Below, piece by piece: positions 24,907 through 33,375 of a DNA stretch of 64,000 nucleotides; within the stretch, counting starts at the first letter, position 1, and each line of letters opens with the position of its first letter. The translations under genes and the position numbers were made by a program. The notes beneath the pieces were generated by a model, which worked only from the letters and a program-made list of their open reading frames with translations, was not told the origin of the DNA and did not search any database. This stretch comes from Maribacter sp. ACAM166 (GTDB lineage Bacteria > Bacteroidota > Bacteroidia > Flavobacteriales > Flavobacteriaceae), in assembly GCF_005771495.1 (NCBI RefSeq), contig NZ_VAUW01000001.1, forward strand, positions 1 through 64,000. The letters are read 5' to 3'.

Positions 24907-25221
24907 TTATTCATTCATTGAAATTTCTAAAACTCCATTTATTTTTATGGTAAATCCTTTCTGCTTAGCTTGTTTGAAGAATTTTTTAGCGACCAATTTT
25001 TCATGTTCTAATCTAATAATATTAGTGTCAGGAAATTTGGTGTTTGCTTTCAACGATCCTTCGCACAAGGATAGCCGCTGTAATTTGTGAAAATTTATTT
25101 TTTCATCAATTAATGATTGGACAACATCATAAGCTTCTGAAACGGTAAACACCCCATCAACTAGTTGAATATTTTGCTTTAATTTTGTGTTGGCGACTTC
25201 ATTTTTAACTGCTACTTTCAT
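24907..25221 (-). CDS. Small conserved protein of unknown function
   Basis: A 104-residue soluble protein without signal peptide. Residues about 20-50 (LVDGVFTVSEAYDVVQSLID then EKINFHKLQRLSLCEG) form a helical segment known to me from many small Flavobacteriaceae proteins without function; the rest is basic and ends in a short strand FTIKINGVLEISMNE. It is divergent from the LysR gene with 97 bases between, the usual arrangement for a LysR-controlled target. It might therefore belong to the same regulon as the SbtA transporter gene downstream. Confidence 0.65.
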   Translation of the reverse strand: MKVAVKNEVANTKLKQNIQLVDGVFTVSEAYDVVQSLIDEKINFHKLQRLSLCEGSLKANTKFPDTNIIRLEHEKLVAKKFFKQAKQKGFTIKINGVLEISMNE

Positions 25222-25318
25222 AATAAAAAATTCTGTTTTAAGATTTCTACTGCAAAGTTTATAATAATTATTTATAAATTTTTATTTATATTTATTATGA
25301 AAAGCATTAAAATAATTT

Positions 25319-26242
25319 ATGAACTATACACTGCATCAATTACATATTTTCCTTAAGATTACGGAGCACCAAAGTATCACTAAGGCCTCTGTGGAGTTGC
25401 ATTTAACCCAGCCGGCCGTATCTATTCAGTTAAAAAATTTTCAAGACCAATTTTCAATTCCATTAACAGAGGTCGTAGGGAGAAAACTTTACGTGACAGA
25501 TTTCGGAAAAGAAATTGCTCAAGCGGCAGAAAAAATATTGTATGAGGTTGATGCTATTAATTACAAAACCCTTGCGTATAAAGGAGAATTAGTTGGGCGA
25601 TTAAAATTTTCGGTAGTTTCCACAGGCAAATATGTACTACCTTATTTACTATCTAATTTCATAACTAAAAATAAAGGCGTAGACCTTATAATAAATGTAA
25701 CTAATAGGGCACAGGTTATAGAAAGTTTAGAATTGAATAAGGTTGATTTTGCTATGGTGTCGGTATTACCTAAAAAATTAAAGGTCGACCGAATAGAACT
25801 TATGGAGAATAAATTGTTTTTAATTGGGGGCAAACAAGGTTCAAATCATATAGCGTTAACCAAAAAAAAATTATTTGAGCAATTGCCATTAATTTATAGG
25901 GAAATGGGTTCTGCAACTAGAATGGCAATGGAAAGTTTTATTAGAAAGAATAAGTTTCAAGTTCATAAAAAAATAGAACTTACTTCTAATGAAGCGGTAA
26001 AGCAAGCTGTAATAGCTGGTTTAGGCTATTCTATAATGCCTTTAATTGGTTTAAAAAATGAGCTAAAGAATAAAGATGTGCAAATCATTTCGGTTAAAGG
26101 TCTTCCTATTAGTACAAAATGGAATTTAATTTGGTTGAAATCAAAAAAATTATCGCCTTCCGCAAAGGCCTTTTTAAATTATTTAAAGGCAGAGAAAGTA
26201 GAGGTTATTCATGCAAATTTTAACTGGATAAATTCATATTGA
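25319..26242 (+). CDS. LysR-family transcriptional regulator
   Basis: A 307-residue regulator. The N-terminal winged HTH (residues 1-62) has the LysR pattern LHQLHIFLKITEHQSITKAS followed by LHLTQPAVSIQLKNFQDQF; residues about 90-295 are a periplasmic-binding-protein-like effector domain. The HTH resembles that of CbbR/CmpR-type regulators, which control carbon fixation and bicarbonate uptake genes and share the TQPAVS recognition helix. It is divergently oriented to the 104-residue protein and transporter genes, so a role in bicarbonate-dependent control is a reasonable guess. Base composition is AT-rich like its neighbours. Confidence 0.92.
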   Translation: MNYTLHQLHIFLKITEHQSITKASVELHLTQPAVSIQLKNFQDQFSIPLTEVVGRKLYVTDFGKEIAQAAEKILYEVDAINYKTLAYKGELVGRLKFSVVSTGKYVLPYLLSNFITKNKGVDLIINVTNRAQVIESLELNKVDFAMVSVLPKKLKVDRIELMENKLFLIGGKQGSNHIALTKKKLFEQLPLIYREMGSATRMAMESFIRKNKFQVHKKIELTSNEAVKQAVIAGLGYSIMPLIGLKNELKNKDVQIISVKGLPISTKWNLIWLKSKKLSPSAKAFLNYLKAEKVEVIHANFNWINSY

Positions 26243-26256
26243 TGTTTACCTAACTT

Positions 26257-26574
26257 TTAAACTTTTGCTGTTTCTGATCGTAAAAGTTCGGTCTGTTTAT
26301 CATCCATATAGATAATAGGTACGGCATAGAACATAGGCATGTTTTTGGGGTATTTTTTTCTTAAAATTTTATTGATGGTATTAAATAATAGTGCCTTTGT
26401 CTTCCCTTCTATTATAGTTTGTTTACGATTTTCAATTACCCCTGAAATCTTATTTTTCTTAAAAACCTTTTTGGTTGAAATATTTGCGGTAAAAATTAAA
26501 TTTTGTTCCAAAAGTAATTTTGTAATTTCTTTAGCCTGTTTCTTATTATTAACAGCGATATATCCTAAAATCAT
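26257..26574 (-). CDS. CutA-like (PII-fold) protein
   Basis: A 105-residue protein with the ferredoxin-like layout of CutA: strand MILGYIAV, helix QAKEITKLLLEQNLIFTANI, central strand with KISGVIENRKQTIIEGKT, helix ALLFNTINKILRKKYPKNMP, and last strand MFYAVPIIYMD. The CutA hallmark KT before the second helix is kept, but the usual Cys/His of the copper site and the tryptophan of the YxWxG segment are not seen, so it is a divergent member. CutA shares its trimeric fold with PII and the SbtA regulator SbtB. It is convergent with the LysR gene, 14 bases apart. Confidence 0.6.
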   Translation of the reverse strand: MILGYIAVNNKKQAKEITKLLLEQNLIFTANISTKKVFKKNKISGVIENRKQTIIEGKTKALLFNTINKILRKKYPKNMPMFYAVPIIYMDDKQTELLRSETAKV

Positions 26575-26715
26575 AACTCAGCTTTTTAGATACTAATCTA
26601 GATTATACAATGATGTTGTATTGCCATTGTGAAACCCTAAGCAGTCCAAATAAAGTACTACGGTTTAGGATTATTTATTTACTTATTTTATTCAATGGTA
26701 GATATAGATTTAAGA

Positions 26716-27105
26716 TTAATACTTGGCCTCATAAGCAAGAGCGAAAGAATTGTGGTTTTTGCTCAGCAGTTTTAATTCGTTACTATTCAATGCCTTTTCT
26801 AGATTGGCATTAACATAGGGAAATTTATTAAAAAACTTCTTTCCGTCTAAAGGGGTAAGCTTAACAATAGAACCATCTAATATTTCTTCAATTTTTACCC
26901 GCATTCCATTCAGTCCTTTGAAGTTCGCAATAGCACCGCGTTTAATAATGAAATTTGGTCTTGGAAAGTTGAGATGATGAAAAGGGGTATTAGAATTTTT
27001 TATGATGTAAAGAACATCACCAGGTTTCAAATTATGAGAGGTGTCTTGGCTGAAATTGCTGATAGAGAATAATAAGAAGGTTAGAATTAATAGTGTGTGT
27101 TTCAT
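26716..27105 (-). CDS. Secreted protein of unknown function
   Basis: A 129-residue protein with a signal peptide (MKHTLLILTFLLFSISNFSQ). The mature region of about 109 residues is beta-rich: KPGDVLYIIKNSNTPFHHLN, then a KRGAIANFKGLNGMRVKIEE segment and KLTPLDGKKFFNKFPYVNAN, suggesting an SH3-like or small barrel domain with a KGLxG turn. No family name is recognised. It stands alone: the next plus-strand gene (TetR) begins 228 bases away across an AT-rich regulatory region. Confidence 0.6.
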   Translation of the reverse strand: MKHTLLILTFLLFSISNFSQDTSHNLKPGDVLYIIKNSNTPFHHLNFPRPNFIIKRGAIANFKGLNGMRVKIEEILDGSIVKLTPLDGKKFFNKFPYVNANLEKALNSNELKLLSKNHNSFALAYEAKY

Positions 27106-27243
27106 AGTACTTGATATAAAGCGTAAACATTGTTCAAAACCGTCCTATTGCTATCTTTAAAATGTATCTATTAATAGTTGAGAATAAAAGATTATTAATA
27201 ATGTATTTTTTACATCACGAAAATAATACTATTCAACAAAAAA

Positions 27244-27308
27244 GAAAGTAATACTTTCGTTAAAAAATGTTAAACTATTACTTAGCGATAGTATTACTAT
27301 TATATTTG
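27244..27308 (+). promoter_or_regulatory. Promoter and probable TetR operators of the efflux operon
   Basis: TATATTTG at 27301-27308 is a -7 box, 25 bases before the TetR start at 27333. Upstream lie a palindrome GAAAGTA-A-TACTTTC (27244-27258), a looser one ACTAT-N9-ATAGT (about 27274-27292) and the long-range pair AGTAATAC (27247-27254) / GTATTACT (27291-27298). Operators overlapping the promoter would give autorepression of the TetR-ABC-HlyD-TolC operon. Confidence 0.6.
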
Positions 27309-27332
27309 CAGCTAATTTAAAATTGATTTGGT

Positions 27333-28019
27333 ATGGACAAATTATTACAAGGTGTAAAAATTAGAATTAACGATAAGCTATTCGTTAAAGATCCAGAATC
27401 CTCTGAACTAGGTAAGAATATAATTAGGATGAGTATTCTTATGATTAATGAAATAGGTTGGGAAAATTTTACATTCAAAAAGTTAGGCAAGCAAATCGGT
27501 TCAAATGAAAGCTCTATATATCGCTATTTTGAAAATAAGCACAAGTTGCTGCTATATTTAACCTCATGGTATTGGGGTTGGATGGAATATCACTTGGTTT
27601 TAGCAACACACAGTATTGGAAATCCAAAAGTAAAATTATTAAAAGCAATAGATATAATAACTAGAGAGGTAATAGAAGATACTGCCTATTTACATATTAA
27701 TGAAGTCCTTTTAAATAAGATTGTCATTAATGAGTATTCCAAATCTTATTTGACTAAAGAGGTTGATGCGGAAAATAAAGAAGGATACTTTATTATTTAT
27801 AAGAGAATGGTGGGTAGACTGCGTGATATGATTAAGGATGTTAATCCAGAATATACTTATCCTTCTAGTTTGGCTAGTACAATTTTGGAAAGTACCTTGC
27901 ATCAACATTTTTTAAAAGATCATTTCACCTCCATTACTGATTGTAACGCAACCGTAACACCCACCCAATATTTAACACATCTAGTTGTTAATACGCTAAA
28001 TCAAAACGTTAATGAGTAA
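27333..28019 (+). CDS. TetR/AcrR-family transcriptional regulator
   Basis: A 228-residue regulator with a TetR HTH over about residues 25-75: RMSILMINEIGWENFTFKKL, then GKQIGSNESSIYRYFENKHK, which is the recognition helix and the start of helix 4 (YRYFENKxxL). The remaining part is all-helical and should bind a ligand and dimerise. The gene overlaps the ABC transporter gene by 8 bases and is the first gene of the operon, so it probably represses its own efflux system. Palindromes in the promoter region are candidate operators. Confidence 0.92.
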   Translation: MDKLLQGVKIRINDKLFVKDPESSELGKNIIRMSILMINEIGWENFTFKKLGKQIGSNESSIYRYFENKHKLLLYLTSWYWGWMEYHLVLATHSIGNPKVKLLKAIDIITREVIEDTAYLHINEVLLNKIVINEYSKSYLTKEVDAENKEGYFIIYKRMVGRLRDMIKDVNPEYTYPSSLASTILESTLHQHFLKDHFTSITDCNATVTPTQYLTHLVVNTLNQNVNE

Positions 28020-29679
28020 AAATTTACTTACGTCTTGGCAGCGTTTTATAGGACTTTTAAAACTTGATAAGAGAGATGTTTTTCAAGTGTTTTACTACGC
28101 CATATTTGCTGGTATTGTCAATCTATCACTCCCTTTAGGTATACAGGCTATAATTAATCTGCTACAAGGTGCTCAAATAAGTACTTCATGGGTCGTTTTA
28201 GTAGTTCTTGTAACCCTGGGTGTTGCTTTTGTGGGTATACTGCAGTTGATGCAAATAAGAATCATTGAGAATGTTCAGCAGAAGATATTTACCCGGTCCT
28301 CGTTTGAATTTGCCTATAGGTTCCCTAAAATAAAGATGAGCGAGCTACATAACTATTATCCGCCAGAATTAGCAAATAGGTTTTTTGATACGTTAACGAT
28401 ACAAAAGTCGCTTTCAAAAGTGCTTATAGATTTTCCTGCAGCGCTATTGCAGATTATTTTTGGGTTGCTGTTGCTTTCTTTTTACCATCCTTTTTTTATT
28501 GTGTATGGTATACTTTTATTGTTGCTGATATATGTTGTGTTCAAATTTACGGCACAAAGAGGGTTGGATACGAGCTTAGACGAATCTAAAAGTAAATATC
28601 AAGTAGCCCATTGGTTACAAGAGGTAGCGCGTTCTATAGTGAGTTTTAAGTTGTCGGGTAAATCATCTCATGCCTTAGACAAAAATGATGTACTGGTAAT
28701 GGGCTATTTAAACGCACGAGAAAGTCATTTTAGGGTTGTGGTTCTCCAATTTATTCAAATGATTGGCTTTAAAGTACTGGTTACAGGAGGTCTCTTATTG
28801 ATTGGCGGACTTTTGGTATTGAATCAAGAAATGAATATTGGCCAGTTCGTTGCCGCCGAAATTATTATTCTATTGGTAATCAATTCCGTAGAAAAATTAA
28901 TTCTAGGCCTAGAGACGTTTTATGATTTATTGACCTCACTGGAAAAAATGGGACAAGTGGTAGATAAAGAATTGGAGCCTCAACACGGTGAAAAACCATT
29001 TACTGACAATCAACCATTTACTGTTGAATTAAATGGAATTTCCTATAGTGTTCCCCAATCGAAAAGAGAGATTATTTCTAACCTAAATTTAACCATAACC
29101 CCTCATTGCACTATTTTATTACGAGGAAATAGTGGGTCTGGTAAAAACACCTTATTAAGAATTGTAGCGGGTATATTAGAACCTGATAGCGGTGGAGTGT
29201 ATGTAAACGGAGTCTCACTAAAAAGCATGAACATAAATTATTATCGTTCACATTTGGGGCAATCCTTACCCGAAGAATCACCATTTGAAGGTACTATTTT
29301 AGATAATATCACCTTTGGTGATAAGGATACTACAAACGAGCAAGTCTACTGGGCTCTAGATAAAGTGGGCTTAACGGAATATGTGAAACAACAGCCAGAG
29401 GGGTTGAATACGATTATTTATCCCGAAGGAAAGCAAATTCCCAATAAGGTCTCTAAAAAAATCGTTCTCGCCAGAAGTATTGTAAGAAAGCCTAAACTAC
29501 TTATTCTTAAGGATCCGCTAGAGCAGTTCAATACGGATGAGGCTGATCGCATATTAAGCTTTTTAAGCGACCCATCTAATGGTTGGGCACTTTTGGTAGT
29601 GAGTGAAAATGATAAGTGGATTAATAAATGCTCACGAGTCATTACGATGGAAAAAGGAAGAATAATAAACGAATTATAG
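28012..29679 (+). CDS. ABC transporter (fused permease and ATPase) with altered nucleotide-binding motifs
   Basis: A 555-residue inner-membrane protein of the peptidase-less type I secretion/multidrug half-transporter form. Residues 20-310 contain about six membrane segments; residues 335-555 are the ATPase domain. Its motifs are unusual: Walker A is GNSGSGKNT (372-380), with Asn for the Ser/Thr that binds magnesium; the signature LSGGQ is replaced around 476-482 by IPNKVSK; Walker B reads LLILKDP (496-502), with Lys for the Asp and Asp for the catalytic Glu; the H-loop histidine is replaced near SEND (531-534). The gene lies between TetR and HlyD genes, so the operon is intact, but ATP hydrolysis by this subunit is doubtful. 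Confidence 0.9.
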   Translation: MSKNLLTSWQRFIGLLKLDKRDVFQVFYYAIFAGIVNLSLPLGIQAIINLLQGAQISTSWVVLVVLVTLGVAFVGILQLMQIRIIENVQQKIFTRSSFEFAYRFPKIKMSELHNYYPPELANRFFDTLTIQKSLSKVLIDFPAALLQIIFGLLLLSFYHPFFIVYGILLLLLIYVVFKFTAQRGLDTSLDESKSKYQVAHWLQEVARSIVSFKLSGKSSHALDKNDVLVMGYLNARESHFRVVVLQFIQMIGFKVLVTGGLLLIGGLLVLNQEMNIGQFVAAEIIILLVINSVEKLILGLETFYDLLTSLEKMGQVVDKELEPQHGEKPFTDNQPFTVELNGISYSVPQSKREIISNLNLTITPHCTILLRGNSGSGKNTLLRIVAGILEPDSGGVYVNGVSLKSMNINYYRSHLGQSLPEESPFEGTILDNITFGDKDTTNEQVYWALDKVGLTEYVKQQPEGLNTIIYPEGKQIPNKVSKKIVLARSIVRKPKLLILKDPLEQFNTDEADRILSFLSDPSNGWALLVVSENDKWINKCSRVITMEKGRIINEL

Positions 29680-29686
29680 GAGAAAG

Positions 29687-31039
29687 ATGCTGAATATATC
29701 CCATAAAAAACTAAATGAAAAGGTTTCTTTAGATCGTTTTAAATCTGTGCAGAAGGTTTTTCATCAAAGACATTATAAGCATTTTAATCGCTTTTTATTT
29801 GCTTTTGCCGTAGTAGGTTTAATTATATTGTTTCTTCCTTGGACGCAAACCATAAACGCACGAGGATTTTTAACCACTTTAGAGCCTGGTCAACGACCAC
29901 AAACCATTCAATCTCAAATACCGGGTAGAATCGAAAAGTGGTATATTAGAGAAGGTGATTATGTTGAGAAAGGTGATACTATTCTGTTTATTTCAGAAAT
30001 AAAATCGGAATATTTTGACCCAGATTTAGTAGAGCGAACTGGGCAGCAGCTTAAGTCGAAAAGTTCATCGGTTACTTCTTATGGCGATAAAGTAAAGGCG
30101 CTAGATAATCAAGTTGCTGCACTTTTCAACGAAAGGAGGTTGAAGCTTGAACAAGCGAAAAACAAATTGCTTCAGGCCAAGTTAAAGGCACAGAGCGACA
30201 GTATTGAATTTGAAGCAGCTAAAACTAATATCAAGATTGCCGAGCGCCAATATAAACGAACTGAGCAATTGGAGAGTGAAGGACTAAAAGCAGTAACAGA
30301 TGTTGAGGAAAAACGATTAAAACTTCAAGAAACTCAATCGAAGTTAATCTCGCAGGAGAATAAATTATTGGCAGCCAAAAATGAAATCATCAATGCTGAG
30401 GTTGAAATAAATAGTGTTTATGCAGCTTACACCGATAAGATTTCTAAAGCGCAGAGCGATAAGTTTACAGCAATGTCTAATCAATTCGATTCTGAGGCAC
30501 AAGTAAGTAAGTTAGAGAACGATTATACCAATTATAAAATGCGTAATGATTTGCGCTATATTCGTGCACCGCAAAATGGCTATGTAAATACAGTTGTTAC
30601 AGCAGGTATTGGTGAAACCTTTAAAGAAGGCACTCCGCTGGTGGGTATTATGCCAGCAGATTACGACATGGCAGTAGAGACCTTTGTTGAGCCTATTGAT
30701 CTTCCATTAATTCATTTGGGTGAAAAAGTAAGAATTCAATTTGATGGTTGGCCGGCTATTATATTTAGTGGTTGGCCTAATGTTTCTTACGGTACTTATG
30801 CCGGTAAGGTGGTGGCTATTGAAACCTTTATAAATCCGAACGGAAAATATAGGGTGCTGTTGTCACCCGATGATGCGGATCAACCATGGCCAAATGCGCT
30901 TCGTGTAGGTTCGGGTGCGAATACCATTGCACTTTTAGAAGATGTATCGATTTGGTATGAATTATGGAGGCAGTTGAACGGTTTTCCACCAAATTATTAT
31001 CAGCCTGAAGGAGCTCAGGTGCAACCTGTAAAGAAATAA
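29687..31039 (+). CDS. HlyD-family periplasmic adaptor
   Basis: A 450-residue adaptor with an N-terminal cytoplasmic tail, one membrane segment (about residues 39-54) and a periplasmic part. The first half of the biotinyl-lipoyl domain is QSQIPGRIEKWYIREGDYVE (about 80-99) and its second half is YIRAPQNGYVNTVV; between them lies a long alpha-helical hairpin (about 115-285) with coiled-coil heptads. It bridges the inner-membrane ABC protein and the TolC-like channel encoded on either side. It starts 7 bases after the ABC gene and ends 2 bases before the TolC gene. A second transmembrane segment is not seen. Confidence 0.92.
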   Translation: MLNISHKKLNEKVSLDRFKSVQKVFHQRHYKHFNRFLFAFAVVGLIILFLPWTQTINARGFLTTLEPGQRPQTIQSQIPGRIEKWYIREGDYVEKGDTILFISEIKSEYFDPDLVERTGQQLKSKSSSVTSYGDKVKALDNQVAALFNERRLKLEQAKNKLLQAKLKAQSDSIEFEAAKTNIKIAERQYKRTEQLESEGLKAVTDVEEKRLKLQETQSKLISQENKLLAAKNEIINAEVEINSVYAAYTDKISKAQSDKFTAMSNQFDSEAQVSKLENDYTNYKMRNDLRYIRAPQNGYVNTVVTAGIGETFKEGTPLVGIMPADYDMAVETFVEPIDLPLIHLGEKVRIQFDGWPAIIFSGWPNVSYGTYAGKVVAIETFINPNGKYRVLLSPDDADQPWPNALRVGSGANTIALLEDVSIWYELWRQLNGFPPNYYQPEGAQVQPVKK

Positions 31040-31041
31040 TA

Positions 31042-32445
31042 ATGAGAAGTATTTTATTTCTGTTTTGTTTAGGTCTTGGTGGTTTTGTAAATGCCCAAAA
31101 TGTAGATTCTCTGCAATTGAATTTCCGAGAATATTTGGGCTATGTGAAGAAATACCATCCTATTGCAAAACAAGCAGCATTGGTATTGGATGTTGGTCAA
31201 GCAAACCTTATGAAGGCCAGAGGTGGATTTGATCCAAAAGTAGAGGTCGATTATTCCGGTAAGGAATTTAAAGGAACTGAATATTACGATTTGCTCAACG
31301 CAACCTTTAAGATACCTACTTGGTACGGAATTGAGCTGAAGGGGAATTTTGAGCAATATACGGGTGAGTATGTAAACCCAGAACGCAATGTGCCCGAAGA
31401 TGGATTATATAGCGCCGGTGTGGCACTTTCATTGGGCAGGGGTTCGTGGATGAATGACCGAATGGCAACTGTAAAAAAAGCTAAATTTTTTAGAGAGCAA
31501 TCTAAAGCCGATAGAGATTTGCTGGTAAACCAAATTCTATTCGATGCATCGTTGGCATATTTCAATTGGTTGCAAGCATATAGGAATAATCAGGTTTTTT
31601 CTAGTTTTTTGGAAAATGCACAAAAGAGATTTAAAGGTATTGTAAGTAGCGCCTCAGCGGGTGAAATAGCAATTATTGATACAGTTGAAGCAAAAATTGC
31701 CGTACAGAATAGAGTTTTGGAACTGGAGCAAGCAAAGGTCGTTTTACGAAATACTAGGTTGGAGCTTTCTAATTATTTGTGGATGGGAGAGAACATACCA
31801 ATGGAGCTGCAGTCCTATGTAATTCCAGATGTTTCTTTAGATACGGAAATAGACCAATCGTTGGAGATTTTAGGAAAACCATTGGATAGTTTTTCTATAG
31901 AGAACCATCCTAAACTTAAATCATTAGGGTATAAAATTGATGGTCTTCGAGTTGATAAACGTTTGAAGACGAATAAATTGCTCCCAAGAATTGATGTGGA
32001 ATATAAGTTCATAACCGAATCACCTGAGTTTATAAGTTCTTTCGAAACTCAAAATTATAAAGGAGGATTGAATTTTGAACTTCCGTTATTTCTTAGAAAA
32101 GAAAGAGGTGATTTGAAATTGGCAAAGTTGAAATTAAGGGACGCTCAATTTGAATTTGATAATGCAGAGGTTCAAATTCAGAATAAAATAGTAGCGATTT
32201 ATAATGAACTCGATTCATTTGAAATTCAGAATATATTGATTGATGATATTGTTGCTAATTATGAAGCTTTGTTGTCTGCTGAAGAGCGAAAATTTAGCTT
32301 TGGTGAGAGTTCACTTTTTTTAATTAATTCGAGGGAGAGTAAATTGATAGATGCGGTCTTAAAGCAAAATCAAGTAGAAAATAAATATTTTACTACCAAG
32401 GCCAAGTTGTTCAATAGTTTGGCGGTGAACCCAGAGAATTTGTAA
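31042..32445 (+). CDS. TolC-family outer-membrane channel
   Basis: A 467-residue outer-membrane efflux protein with a signal peptide ending near VNAQ (residues 16-19). It shows the two-repeat TolC layout with long helical segments (for example residues 140-235 and 335-460) and an intervening beta-part. It should form a trimeric tunnel for the ABC-HlyD system of the same operon. The mature N-terminus has the usual YLGYVKKYHPIAKQAAL block. It is the last gene of the operon; YitT follows after 20 bases on the same strand and may still be read through, as no hairpin is present. Confidence 0.9.
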   Translation: MRSILFLFCLGLGGFVNAQNVDSLQLNFREYLGYVKKYHPIAKQAALVLDVGQANLMKARGGFDPKVEVDYSGKEFKGTEYYDLLNATFKIPTWYGIELKGNFEQYTGEYVNPERNVPEDGLYSAGVALSLGRGSWMNDRMATVKKAKFFREQSKADRDLLVNQILFDASLAYFNWLQAYRNNQVFSSFLENAQKRFKGIVSSASAGEIAIIDTVEAKIAVQNRVLELEQAKVVLRNTRLELSNYLWMGENIPMELQSYVIPDVSLDTEIDQSLEILGKPLDSFSIENHPKLKSLGYKIDGLRVDKRLKTNKLLPRIDVEYKFITESPEFISSFETQNYKGGLNFELPLFLRKERGDLKLAKLKLRDAQFEFDNAEVQIQNKIVAIYNELDSFEIQNILIDDIVANYEALLSAEERKFSFGESSLFLINSRESKLIDAVLKQNQVENKYFTTKAKLFNSLAVNPENL

Positions 32446-32465
32446 ATAACCTTAATTGATACGTA

Positions 32466-33344
32466 ATGCAGCCAAATAGAATAAAAGAGCAAGTAGATTA
32501 TAAGTTACTGGCTAAGGATACTTTTTTTATTGTAACTGGAATTTTTGCTGCTGCGTTTGGTTTGGAAAGTTTTTTACTTCCTAATAGTTTTATTGATGGC
32601 GGTGCTACAGGTATTTCTCTGTTGATTGCAGAAACTGCAGATGTTCCTTTATATATCTTAATAATTTTAGTGAATATTCCATTTGTATTTTTGGGATATA
32701 AGGTGGTAGGAAAACGCTTTGCGTTAAAAACGGGTTTAGCAATTTTAGGACTCGCTTTAGTTCTTGCATTTGTAAAATTCCCAGAGGTAACGCAGGATAA
32801 ACTTTTGGTTTCTGTATTTGGAGGGTTCTTTCTAGGTGCAGGAATAGGATTGTCGATAAGGGGAGGTAGTGTGCTCGATGGTACAGAAGTTTTGGCAATC
32901 TTTCTAAGTCGAAAATTGGGGACCACTATTGGAGATATTATAATACTAGTTAACATTTTGGTATTTTCCGCTGCGGCGTATATGTTGTCCTTAGAAACAG
33001 CTTTGTATTCTATGCTTACCTATTTGTCCGCATCAAAAACCTTAGATTTTGTCGTTGAGGGTATTGAAGAATATACGGGCGTAACCATTATTTCAGACTC
33101 TAGTGAAGAAATTAGACGCATGATCATTGATAAATTGGGCCGCGGATTAACCATTTATAAAGCAAAAGGAGGATATGGAAAACAAGGTGCGCATACAGAA
33201 TATGATGTCATTTATACGGTGATTACACGGCTAGAAATACGTCGTCTAAATATTGAAATAACAAAAATAGACCCAAAAGCTTTTGTGGTGATGGGTAAAA
33301 TAAATGATACACGGGGTGGTATGATAAAAAAACGTTCTTTGTAA
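32466..33344 (+). CDS. YitT family membrane protein with DUF2179 domain
   Basis: A 292-residue protein with five or six membrane segments in residues 15-200: ATFFLGLES-like helix FAAAFGLESFLLPNSFIDGG, the family turn GGATGISLLIAE, and the second-repeat GLSIRGGSVLDGTEVLAIFL. The C-terminal DUF2179 domain (about 205-290) is a small soluble domain; GLTIYKAKGGYGKQGAHTEY and DPKAFVVMGKINDTRGG are its typical blocks. Function is unknown; the family is often proposed to be a transporter. It lies 20 bases after TolC and 31 bases before the thioredoxin-like gene. Confidence 0.9.
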   Translation: MQPNRIKEQVDYKLLAKDTFFIVTGIFAAAFGLESFLLPNSFIDGGATGISLLIAETADVPLYILIILVNIPFVFLGYKVVGKRFALKTGLAILGLALVLAFVKFPEVTQDKLLVSVFGGFFLGAGIGLSIRGGSVLDGTEVLAIFLSRKLGTTIGDIIILVNILVFSAAAYMLSLETALYSMLTYLSASKTLDFVVEGIEEYTGVTIISDSSEEIRRMIIDKLGRGLTIYKAKGGYGKQGAHTEYDVIYTVITRLEIRRLNIEITKIDPKAFVVMGKINDTRGGMIKKRSL

Positions 33345-33375
33345 GGAATTAGCACTAAACACTACTAAGTTTTTT

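Noticed and set aside
32498-32956. Minus-strand frame of 152 codons inside the YitT gene
   Set aside because: Antisense to a clear membrane protein gene; its composition is the expected mirror of hydrophobic codons.
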